This document shows, one piece after another, positions 1 to 5,005 of a stretch of 5,005 nt of DNA. Source of the DNA: an uncultured Oscillibacter sp. (lineage in GTDB: Bacteria; Bacillota; Clostridia; Oscillospirales; Oscillospiraceae); NCBI GenBank assembly GCA_902476875.1, contig CABSFC010000144.1, positions 1 through 5,005 of the forward strand, read 5' to 3'. The notes under the pieces were generated by a model. The model made no database searches and was not told the origin of the DNA. It worked only from the letters and a program-made list of their open reading frames with translations. Both the position numbers and the translations under genes were made by a program. Position 1 is the stretch's first letter, and each line of letters begins with the position of its first letter.

Positions 1-1503
1 GTAGTAGTTCCGGGTGCACTTGGTCTGGCAGCGGTGGGCGCAGATGGTGCCGGTGATGAAGGGCAGGGGGTTCTTTTCGGTGATGAGCCGCAGGGCGGAG
101 TCATACTGGCCCTTGCGGCACAGCTCGATGTACTCGGGGATGTCCTGCTGGATGGGGCAGCCGCCCTTGCAGGGGGCGGTGAAGCAGTCCACCAGGGGGA
201 CCTTCTCATACAGCTTCCGGCGGGGCAGGGGCTTGATGTCCTTGACATGGTACTTGTCGCTGCGGGCGGCCAGGGCCAGGGCCTCGATGCCCTCCACGTC
301 CACGCCGGTAAAGGGCTTGAAGTCCAGCTGGTCCAGCTTGTCGCCGATCTGGACGAAGCGCTGATAGCCGCCGGGCTTCAGCTCGGTGGTGGCCATGGTG
401 ATGGGCCAGATGCCGAGGGCGAACAGCTTGTCGATGTTGAACGCGTCGGCGCCGCCGGCGTAGGAGATGCGCATCCGGCCGCCGAACTCCCGGGACAGCC
501 GGGCCGCCATGGTGGTGGTCAGGGGAAACAGGCTCTTGCCCGCCATGTACATCTCGCCGCTGGGCAGCTCGTTCTGCTTGACGTCCACGGGGAAGGTGTT
601 GGAGAGCTTCAGGCCGAACTCCACGCTGTTGGCGTCCGCCAGGGCCTGGAGGCGGTGGAACATGGGCACCGCGTCCTCGTACTGCAGGTCCTCCTTGAAG
701 TGGTGGTCGTCGAAGGCGATATAGTCGTAGCCCATGCCGTCCAGAATGGAGCGGGCGGTCTCGTAGCCCAGGATGGTGGGGTTGCACTTGACGAAGGTGT
801 GGAAGTGCTTCTGCTCGATCAGGTAGCTGGCAATGCGCTCGATCTCGTCCGGCGGGCAGCCGTGGAGGGTGGACACCGTGACGCTGCCGGAGACGTGGGG
901 CGTGATGGTGTCGATGAAAGCGCTCTCGCCGGGGAAGAACTCCTTCAGGACCTTGATGCACTCCTGGAAGATGGGGGTGGCGGAGGCGTCCGCCATCTCG
1001 GTCAGGAATTTGTCCACCTTGGGGCCCTGGATGCCCGCCAGGTCGTAGCCCACGGACATATTGAACACGAAGCCGTTGGGGTCGCCCAGACCGTAGACCT
1101 TGGCCATCAGCTTCAGCGCGCACCAGGCCTTCACATACTCCTCAAAGGCCTGGGGGACGTACAGCTCGGTGGACCACTCGCAGTTGTAGCACTCGTCCTC
1201 CGCCAGGATGCAGGGACGGTTGACGCAGGCGGACAGCTCCGCGCCGTCCATCTTCTGGACGGTCTTCAGCTCAAAGAACCGGGCGCCGCCGAAGTAGCCG
1301 GCGATGATGTTCTGGGCCAGCTGGGTGTTGGGGCCGGCGGCGGGGCCGAAGGGGGTCTCGATGGTCTCGCCGAAGATCGGCAGCTTCTTGGTGCCGGCCT
1401 TGTAGGGCTTGTGGACGCCGAAGACGGTGCCCTCCTTCTGGTATTCGGTGGTGATCCAGGTCATCAATTCCCGGAAGGGAATGGGGGTCATCAGTTCAGA
1501 CAT
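1..1503 (-). CDS. ygfK: YgfK, putative selenate reductase subunit (N-terminal 501 residues; continues beyond left edge)
   Basis: The frame stays open from the ATG at 1503 to the left edge, with no stop in 501 codons. E. coli YgfK is roughly 1,000 residues, so about the N-terminal half is here. Residues 1 to about 425 resemble a dihydroorotate-dehydrogenase-like FMN barrel: GPAAGPNTQLAQN (53-65), ELKTVQ (78-83), TLHGCPP (212-218) and KCNPT (239-243). Next comes the dihydropyrimidine dehydrogenase/GltD-type iron-sulfur domain: C440-x4-C445-x3-CP, C462, then C488-x3-C492-x3-C496. The missing part should hold the FAD/NAD(P)H-binding region. The family is named putative selenate reductase, but its established context is selenium-dependent molybdenum hydroxylase and anaerobic purine (urate) degradation clusters, where it probably acts as a cytosolic electron-transfer oxidoreductase. 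AGGAGG at 1512-1517, 8 nt before the ATG, supports the start. It is the third gene of the operon. Family assignment is firm; the reaction is inferred. Confidence 0.93.
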   Translation of the reverse strand, partial: MSELMTPIPFRELMTWITTEYQKEGTVFGVHKPYKAGTKKLPIFGETIETPFGPAAGPNTQLAQNIIAGYFGGARFFELKTVQKMDGAELSACVNRPCILAEDECYNCEWSTELYVPQAFEEYVKAWCALKLMAKVYGLGDPNGFVFNMSVGYDLAGIQGPKVDKFLTEMADASATPIFQECIKVLKEFFPGESAFIDTITPHVSGSVTVSTLHGCPPDEIERIASYLIEQKHFHTFVKCNPTILGYETARSILDGMGYDYIAFDDHHFKEDLQYEDAVPMFHRLQALADANSVEFGLKLSNTFPVDVKQNELPSGEMYMAGKSLFPLTTTMAARLSREFGGRMRISYAGGADAFNIDKLFALGIWPITMATTELKPGGYQRFVQIGDKLDQLDFKPFTGVDVEGIEALALAARSDKYHVKDIKPLPRRKLYEKVPLVDCFTAPCKGGCPIQQDIPEYIELCRKGQYDSALRLITEKNPLPFITGTICAHRCQTKCTRNYY

Positions 1504-1536
1504 GCTTTTTTCCTCCTCAAATCCTCTGGGATGCCG

Positions 1537-2004
1537 TCATCCCTTTTGGTGGCTGCTGAAATAGGCCCGCAGCACGGCCAGGCTTTCCTCCCGCAGGACG
1601 CCTGCGGTCACGTTTGGACGGTTGGGGGAGTGGCGGAATACCATGGCGCTGCAATCGCAGCCGGACTCTCCTGCCAACACCCCCAGATCAGTGTCATTGG
1701 CGGCGTAGACCAGCCGTCCCAGCTTTACCCAGACCATGGCACCGCTGCACATAAAACAGGGCTCACAGCTGGAATATAAGGTGTAGTCACTGAGGTCGGT
1801 GACGCCGGTTTCCGCGCAGAAACGGCGCAAAAGACCCATTTCAGCGTGAAAAGTGGGGTCAGAGCCGGTATAGATCTGATTTTCATTGGTATATACGATT
1901 TCTCCGTCTTTTACCAGTATGGCACCAAAGGGTTCGTTACCGTGCTTTACCGCAAGCTCTGAGAGACGAATCGCCTCCGCCATAAACAGCGCATCTTGCT
2001 CCAT
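1537..2004 (-). CDS. Small zinc-dependent nucleoside/guanine-type deaminase (CDA fold)
   Basis: This 155-residue protein has the cytidine deaminase-like zinc site: H53-A-E55 in DPTFHAE (proton-shuttle Glu55) and P82-C83-F-M-C86 in SSCEPCFMC. Length, the EPFGAILVKDG segment near residues 24-34 and the YAANDTD stretch (100-106) resemble the GuaD/TadA-like branch rather than true cytidine deaminase. The expected activity is hydrolytic deamination of a purine base or nucleoside, releasing ammonia, in the cytosol. The C-terminal 50 residues differ from the B. subtilis GuaD tail as I remember it, so guanine is likely but not certain as substrate. The ATG lies 10 nt after the ssnA stop, and its SD-like GAGAGG overlaps that stop, so translation is probably coupled. 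The 5' third is more AT-rich than either neighbour. A tRNA-adenosine deaminase role is less likely given the operon. Confidence 0.85.
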   Translation of the reverse strand: MEQDALFMAEAIRLSELAVKHGNEPFGAILVKDGEIVYTNENQIYTGSDPTFHAEMGLLRRFCAETGVTDLSDYTLYSSCEPCFMCSGAMVWVKLGRLVYAANDTDLGVLAGESGCDCSAMVFRHSPNRPNVTAGVLREESLAVLRAYFSSHQKG

Positions 2005-2010
2005 GCGGTG

Positions 2011-2016
2011 CCTCTC
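2011..2016 (-). promoter_or_regulatory. Ribosome binding site of the deaminase gene, overlapping the ssnA stop
   Basis: GAGAGG begins inside the ssnA TGA stop (2015-2017) and lies 6 nt before the deaminase ATG at 2004. A ribosome terminating on ssnA would cover this site, so translational coupling is likely. It is weaker than the AGGAGG sites of ssnA and ygfK. Confidence 0.6.
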
Positions 2017-3358
2017 AATATTCGCAGTGGTTCAGCTTGCCCCACAGGCGCTTGCTGCTCTCCAGGATGTGGGCGTTGACGGCCTCTTCGTCGATCTCCG
2101 TCAAAACTCTGTCCTTCATCAGGATCTTGCCGTTGATCATGGTGGTCTGGCACTGGCGGCCGGTCATGCCGAAGAGCATGTGGCCGTCGATGTTGGCGTC
2201 AGAGAACGGGGTGTAGGGCTTGTAGTCCATGACGATGACGTCCGCCGCCGCGCCGGGCTTCAGCACGCCCATGATGGGGAAGCCCGCCCGCTGGGCCATC
2301 TTGGAGTTGTTCTTGAACAGCATGTCGGTGACCTCACACCAGCCCACATTGGGCAGGCAGGCGTTGTGGCGCTGGATGGTCAGAGCCACTTTGATGCTCT
2401 CCAGCATGTCGTTGGTGTAGGCGTCGGTGCCCAGGCCCACCAGGATGCCCTTTTTATAGAGTTGGAGAACGGGGGAGCAGCCCACGGCGTTGCCCATGTT
2501 GGACTCGGGGTTGTTGACGCACATGGTGTCGGTGGCCTTGATGATGTCCATCTCGGCGGTGTTCACGTGGATGCAGTGGCCCAGGATGGTCTTGGGGCCC
2601 AGGATGCCGTGGTCCTGGAGCCGCTGGACGGGGCGGCGGCCATAGTTCTGGAGGGAGTCATATACGTCGTTCATGCCCTCGGATACGTGGATGTGGAAAC
2701 CCACCCGGCCGTTGTTGGCGGCAACCATGCGGTCAAAGGTCTTGTCGGAGATGGTGAACAGGGCGTGGCCGCCGAACATGGCCTTCAGCATGTCGCTGGG
2801 ATGGCTCTCGCAGTAATCGATGAAGTCCTTGTTCTCCTGGACGGACTGGAGGGACTTCTCCTCGCCGTCCCGGTCGGAGACCTCGTAGCACAGGCAGGCC
2901 CGCATGCCCATCTCCTGGGTGACCTCGGCGATCTTCATCAGGGAGCCGGGAATCTCACAGAAGCTGGCGTGGTGGTCGAAGATGGTGGTGACGCCCTGCT
3001 TGATGCTGTCGATGACCAGGGCCTGGGCGCTGGCGCGGGTGGCCTCCAGGTCCAGGTTGCGGTCGATGTACCACCACTGGCCGTCCAGCACCTCGTAGAA
3101 GTTGGTGGGATTGTAGCCGTTGATGCTGAGGCCCCGGGCCAGGGCGGAGTAGATGTGCGTGTGGGCGTTGATGAGACCGGGCATGATGACGCCGCCCCTG
3201 GCGTCCACGAACTCGGCCTGGGGGTACTTGACTTTCAATTCGACAGTGGCGCCGACCTCCACGATCTTGCCGCCGTCGGTGACGACGCCGCCGTCAGGCA
3301 GGTAGCCGACGCCGTTCGGGTCCCGGGTGATGAGCTTGCCGTTTGCCAATAGGATCAT
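2015..3358 (-). CDS. ssnA: SsnA, putative aminohydrolase of the amidohydrolase superfamily
   Basis: This is a complete 447-residue protein, close to the usual length for SsnA. The metal-dependent amidohydrolase (ATZ/TRZ, guanine deaminase-like) signatures appear in order: a small N-terminal beta domain, H66-T-H68 in GLINAHTH, H224 and catalytic E227 in FHIHVSE, H261 in LGHCIH, D312 in GLGTDA, and the C-terminal LKPGAAADVIVMD return to the beta domain (about 366-378). All expected metal and catalytic residues are present. The family hydrolyses amino groups from heterocycles. SsnA itself is a conserved partner of YgfK in selenium-dependent hydroxylase and purine-degradation clusters, but its substrate is not settled. 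AAGGAGG at 3366-3372, 7 nt before the ATG, fixes the start. It is the first gene of the operon and lies behind a structured, probably regulated leader. Cytosolic, with no signal peptide. Confidence 0.94.
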   Translation of the reverse strand: MILLANGKLITRDPNGVGYLPDGGVVTDGGKIVEVGATVELKVKYPQAEFVDARGGVIMPGLINAHTHIYSALARGLSINGYNPTNFYEVLDGQWWYIDRNLDLEATRASAQALVIDSIKQGVTTIFDHHASFCEIPGSLMKIAEVTQEMGMRACLCYEVSDRDGEEKSLQSVQENKDFIDYCESHPSDMLKAMFGGHALFTISDKTFDRMVAANNGRVGFHIHVSEGMNDVYDSLQNYGRRPVQRLQDHGILGPKTILGHCIHVNTAEMDIIKATDTMCVNNPESNMGNAVGCSPVLQLYKKGILVGLGTDAYTNDMLESIKVALTIQRHNACLPNVGWCEVTDMLFKNNSKMAQRAGFPIMGVLKPGAAADVIVMDYKPYTPFSDANIDGHMLFGMTGRQCQTTMINGKILMKDRVLTEIDEEAVNAHILESSKRLWGKLNHCEY

Positions 3359-3399
3359 ACGAAAACCTCCTTATATTTCCCTCAAAGCAGTTGATGAAC

Positions 3400-3442
3400 A
3401 AAAAGAAAAGGCGCTCCAAACCCACAGTGGTTTGAAACACCT
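3400..3442 (-). terminator. Intrinsic terminator inside the ssnA leader (attenuator)
   Basis: The arm AGGUGUUUCAAACC (3442-3429) pairs without interruption with GGUUUGGAGCGCCU (3422-3409), giving 14 bp including three G-U pairs, around the hexaloop ACUGUG. It is followed directly by UUUCUUUUU (3408-3400). It lies between the promoter and the first gene, about 40 nt before the ssnA ATG, so it should act as a regulated attenuator rather than an operon end. The outer part of its 5' arm is also the 3' arm of the competing 9-bp hairpin. Confidence 0.8.
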
Positions 3443-3514
3443 ATCGCCGGCAAAGGAAGATAGGTGTCAGCCCGTGCGCGAAGCACTACGTTGCAGCTAT
3501 CCGTCTTTGCTTGT
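3400..3514 (-). promoter_or_regulatory. Structured 5' leader of ssnA: candidate riboswitch or attenuator of unknown class
   Basis: The start is the expected transcription start, about 7 nt below the -10 box. Three pairings compete. (1) The 5' stem pairs GCAAAGACGGAUAG (3510-3497) with CUAUCUUCCUUUGC (3463-3450): 12 of 14 positions pair, including one G-U, around a 2x2 internal loop. It encloses a 33-nt core (3496-3464) with a GUGC/GCAC hairpin (3486-3474). (2) A perfect 9-bp hairpin pairs ACACCUAUC (3467-3459) with GAUAGGUGU (3445-3437). (3) A terminator occupies 3442-3409. Stem 1 uses CUAUC needed by stem 2, and stem 2 uses AGGUGU needed by the terminator. In the simplest model, stem 1 favours termination and stem 2 favours read-through. 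A purine, molybdenum-cofactor or selenium-related ligand would fit the operon, but this is inference. Pairings were found by eye; no energies were computed. Confidence 0.72.
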
Positions 3515-3520
3515 ACTTGT

Positions 3521-3545
3521 ATTTTAGCGGAGAATCGGCTAAAAT
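3521..3545. repeat. 8-bp perfect inverted repeat across the ssnA promoter spacer (candidate operator)
   Basis: ATTTTAGC (3521-3528) and GCTAAAAT (3538-3545) are perfect inverted copies separated by 9 bp. One arm covers the -10 box and the other touches the -35, which is where a repressor dimer would block RNA polymerase. The binding protein is unknown. The arms could also pair by chance because both promoter boxes are AT-rich, but the GC ends and perfect match make chance less attractive. Confidence 0.5.
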
Positions 3546-3549
3546 GCAA
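3521..3549 (-). promoter_or_regulatory. Sigma70-type promoter of the ssnA operon
   Basis: On the minus strand, TTGCAT (3549-3544) and TAAAAT (3526-3521) are separated by 17 nt. The -10 matches consensus at 5 of 6 positions and the -35 at 3 of 6, so a moderately strong promoter is expected. Transcription would start near 3514, just before the 5' arm of the structured leader, which agrees with the leader model. Confidence 0.62.
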
Positions 3550-3558
3550 GCAGGCGGC

Positions 3559-3573
3559 CTAAAAAATTTTTAG
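3559..3573. repeat. AT-rich palindrome with half-sites like the operator
   Basis: CTAAAAA and TTTTTAG form a 7+1+7 palindrome about 10 bp above the -35 of ssnA. Its arms resemble the GCTAAAA/TTTTAGC half-sites of the promoter inverted repeat, and TTTTTAGC at 3567-3574 extends the likeness. It could be a second regulator site, an UP-like AT tract for the ssnA promoter, or chance in AT-rich DNA. Confidence 0.35.
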
Positions 3574-3601
3574 CTGTTTTTTGTATACTTTGCCATAGAA
3601 T
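3573..3601 (+). promoter_or_regulatory. Possible weak promoter of the lipoprotein gene
   Basis: TAGAAT at 3596-3601 is a reasonable -10 box, but 17 nt upstream there is only GCTGTT (3573-3578), a poor -35. TATACT at 3584-3589 is an alternative -10, also without a good -35. A promoter is expected here because the gene is divergent from ssnA, but the exact site is uncertain. Confidence 0.3.
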
Positions 3602-3638
3602 GGCGGAACTTTTCAGGCGCCGCTTCGTCTAAACAGGC

Positions 3639-3647
3639 AAGAGGTGA
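3639..3647 (+). promoter_or_regulatory. Ribosome binding site that decides the lipoprotein start
   Basis: AAGAGGTGA is a near-complete match to the anti-SD complement, 5 nt before the ATG at 3653. The in-frame GTG at 3644 lies inside this site, so it is an unlikely start. The ATG is preferred. Confidence 0.75.
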
Positions 3648-3652
3648 GGAAG

Positions 3653-4873
3653 ATGAGACGGATATTTGCATGTGTGCTGTGCGTTTTGCTGCTGGCGGGG
3701 TGCGGCGCGGGGACGGCGGAGAAGCCGGCGCCCGGTGCGGAAGATACTGGGAAGACAGTAAACGGGGAAATAGGGACTCCGGAACCGGATGCGGGCCTCG
3801 TCCTGGAGATGGAACACGAGTGTTATGACGCGTCCTTGGACCGCTATACCTACTTTGTGCGGAACGGCACGGATGAAGCGGTGTTTTTCGGAGAGGCCTA
3901 CAGCCTCCAGCGGCAGACGGACGGCGGCTGGAAGGATCTCACCATCGGCGTGCCCGGGGCGTTTACCGCCATCGGCTATGAAGTGCAGCCCGACGGGGCC
4001 ATGGCGCTGACGTGCAGCTACAATACGATGCTGAAATTTCCGGGGACCTACCGCCTGGTGAAGGAGGTGGGCGGAGAGACGCTGTACGCCGAATTCGAGA
4101 TCGGCGACAGCCCCTATACCGCCAAAACGCCCTACGGCTTTCAGCCCCTGGAGGACCTGCCGGACGACTACGGCGCCGACACGGCGGCAGACACTGACGT
4201 GGTGTTTACGTGGGACGGATACCGCAATCTGGAAGCAGCGGAGACCTTCTTGGAGAAGGTGCGGCTGGGCGTCCCCTGCCAGCTACGGACCGTCCAGGAC
4301 TACGGCGAGGGAGAGCCCATGGTCATCGACGCGGTCTACGAAAACGGCCATTTCCTGTGGCGGGTGCGCAGCGGCGGGAAGATCTACGAGAGCCGCTTTG
4401 CCTATGTCGTGACGGACGGCGCGGACCTCTACCTCTCCAACGGCGCGGACTGGGAGAACACGGTGGGCCGGGACAGTGAGAAAGCGTTCCTCCTGCCGGA
4501 GGGGACGGCGGAGCGGCTGGTCCCCGCCGTGGAGGCCATGACGGCGGACCGGCTGGCGGGAAATTCCGCCCGCTACCGCGTCTGGTCGGCGGACGGCGTG
4601 TGGGACGCGGGGCTGAGCGACAGTCCCACGGAATTCGCCGCCAGCAGCCAGAGTGGCGGCGCGGTCTATGACCTTCAGGACTGGGACGGACTGGAGACCG
4701 CCATCCTGGACCTGAAGTGGCAGGAGGACAACACGCTGCGCCTGACCTGTGAGACGGTCACCGGGGAGACCAGCGTCCTGCGCTTTGACCCCAGGACGCA
4801 GAAGCTGAGCGCGGAGATCTGCGCGCTGCCTCCGGCGGACCGCTGGATATCGGGGATGGAAACCGGGACCTGA
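3653..4873 (+). CDS. Predicted lipoprotein with N-terminal Ig-like domain
   Basis: The 406-residue product begins with a lipoprotein signal peptide: MRR, a hydrophobic core, and the lipobox L14-A-G-C17. It is therefore exported and anchored to the outer face of the membrane through Cys17. A short linker rich in Gly, Pro and Glu (about 18-45) follows. Residues about 48-151 look like the bacterial Ig-like domain of clostridial lipoproteins (Big_14-like): alternating beta strands with GGWKDLTIG and a closing GTYRLVKEV...YAEFEIG. Residues about 187-265 (FLEKVRLG..., GEGEPMVIDAVYENG) recall DUF4362. The remainder, to residue 406, is acidic and beta-rich with no motif I recognise. A binding or cell-envelope role is possible, but no function can be assigned. 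An in-frame GTG at 3644 would add 3 residues but overlaps the ribosome binding site. It is divergent from ssnA with no evident link to purine metabolism. No terminator is visible after the stop. Confidence 0.85.
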   Translation: MRRIFACVLCVLLLAGCGAGTAEKPAPGAEDTGKTVNGEIGTPEPDAGLVLEMEHECYDASLDRYTYFVRNGTDEAVFFGEAYSLQRQTDGGWKDLTIGVPGAFTAIGYEVQPDGAMALTCSYNTMLKFPGTYRLVKEVGGETLYAEFEIGDSPYTAKTPYGFQPLEDLPDDYGADTAADTDVVFTWDGYRNLEAAETFLEKVRLGVPCQLRTVQDYGEGEPMVIDAVYENGHFLWRVRSGGKIYESRFAYVVTDGADLYLSNGADWENTVGRDSEKAFLLPEGTAERLVPAVEAMTADRLAGNSARYRVWSADGVWDAGLSDSPTEFAASSQSGGAVYDLQDWDGLETAILDLKWQEDNTLRLTCETVTGETSVLRFDPRTQKLSAEICALPPADRWISGMETGT

Positions 4874-4905
4874 TCCTCCTGTTTTTCACAGATAAACAAT
4901 TTCTC

Positions 4906-4933
4906 TTGCATTTTTCCACAAATCAGATAAAAT
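4906..4933 (+). promoter_or_regulatory. Candidate sigma70-type promoter for a gene beyond the right edge
   Basis: TTGCAT (4906-4911) and TAAAAT (4928-4933) are separated by 16 nt in an AT-rich stretch 33 nt after the lipoprotein stop. The hexamers are the same as in the ssnA promoter. The expected start is near 4940. No open frame begins in the remaining 65 nt, so the transcript would have a leader extending past the window. Confidence 0.45.
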
Positions 4934-4957
4934 ACTGACCATATGCATCAGAAAGAC

Positions 4958-5000
4958 CTGCTAACAAAAGTCAAGTAGAAATTTCAGCTTTTGGAAGCAG
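4958..5000 (+). other. Bipartite hairpin in the presumed leader at the right edge
   Basis: CUGCU (4958-4962) pairs with AGCAG (4996-5000), and CAAAAG (4965-4970) with CUUUUG (4988-4993). The helices are separated by a 2x2 purine internal loop (AA opposite GA), with a 17-nt loop at the top. It starts about 18 nt after the predicted transcription start. It may be the first element of a longer structured leader, but the window ends too soon to tell. No RNA family is recognised. Confidence 0.35.
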
Positions 5001-5005
5001 CGAAA

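Noticed and set aside
206..1123. Minus-strand open frame of 305 codons
   Set aside because: It is out of frame within ygfK and rich in Arg, Gly and Pro. The ygfK frame carries the recognisable motifs.
34..1779. Long plus-strand open frame of 581 codons
   Set aside because: It is antisense to ygfK and the deaminase gene, both with clear family motifs. The product is a low-complexity Gly/Leu/Val/Ala-rich protein, as expected from the reverse of GC-rich codons, and lacks a ribosome binding site or known domain.
1886..3352. Plus-strand open frame of 488 codons
   Set aside because: It is antisense to ssnA, with the same Gly/Val/Leu/His-rich composition. It is a shadow of the real gene.
3400..3514. 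Purine riboswitch, T-box or TPP riboswitch in the ssnA leader
   Set aside because: I do not see the conserved purine-aptamer loops, a T-box UGGN antiterminator bulge, or the TPP CUGAGA element in the right setting. The structure is reported as class unknown.
3327..3527. Plus-strand open frame of 66 codons across the ssnA leader
   Set aside because: It overlaps the start of ssnA and the structured leader on the other strand, and its product resembles nothing I know.
3644..3652. GTG start giving a 409-residue lipoprotein
   Set aside because: The GTG lies inside the ribosome binding site. The ATG at 3653 has the better spacing and still leaves a full signal peptide.
4874..4905. Terminator after the lipoprotein gene
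   Set aside because: There is a short T run (4882-4886), but no stem longer than 3 bp could be drawn before it.

Overview
The window looks like chromosomal DNA of a GC-rich anaerobic Firmicute, most likely a gut clostridium of the Oscillospiraceae type (Flavonifractor, Lawsonibacter or Oscillibacter relatives). The grounds are GC-rich coding sequence with AT-rich intergenic DNA, strong AGGAGG-type ribosome binding sites, a leader with an intrinsic terminator, a small clostridial-style lipoprotein, and a gene set known from anaerobic purine users. The genus is inference.

Positions 1-3358 hold a minus-strand operon read from right to left: ssnA (putative aminohydrolase), a small CDA-fold nucleoside/guanine-type deaminase, then ygfK (putative selenate reductase subunit), which runs off the left edge. 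The gaps are 10 and 33 nt. The ssnA-ygfK pairing is a marker of the selenium-dependent molybdenum hydroxylase / anaerobic purine (urate, xanthine) degradation clusters known in E. coli, Enterococcus and clostridia. Two deaminases of unrelated fold beside a flavin/iron-sulfur oxidoreductase fit removal of amino groups from purines or their breakdown products, followed by electron transfer to or from a hydroxylase encoded outside the window. Exact substrates cannot be read from the sequence.

Positions 3359-3652 are a divergent intergenic region and the most interesting part. On the minus strand it carries a sigma70-type promoter overlapped by a perfect 8-bp inverted repeat. Downstream is a leader of about 155 nt containing three mutually exclusive RNA pairings: a 12-pair 5' stem, a 9-bp hairpin, and a 14-bp terminator stem followed by a U tract, ending about 40 nt before ssnA. 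This is the architecture of a transcription-terminating riboswitch or protein-controlled attenuator. The 33-nt core inside the 5' stem does not match any riboswitch class whose consensus I can recall.

Positions 3653-4873 hold a plus-strand lipoprotein gene with an N-terminal Ig-like domain and a C-terminal part of unclear function. No functional link to the purine operon is evident. Positions 4874-5005 contain a plausible plus-strand promoter and a bipartite hairpin, probably the start of a leader for a gene beyond the right edge.
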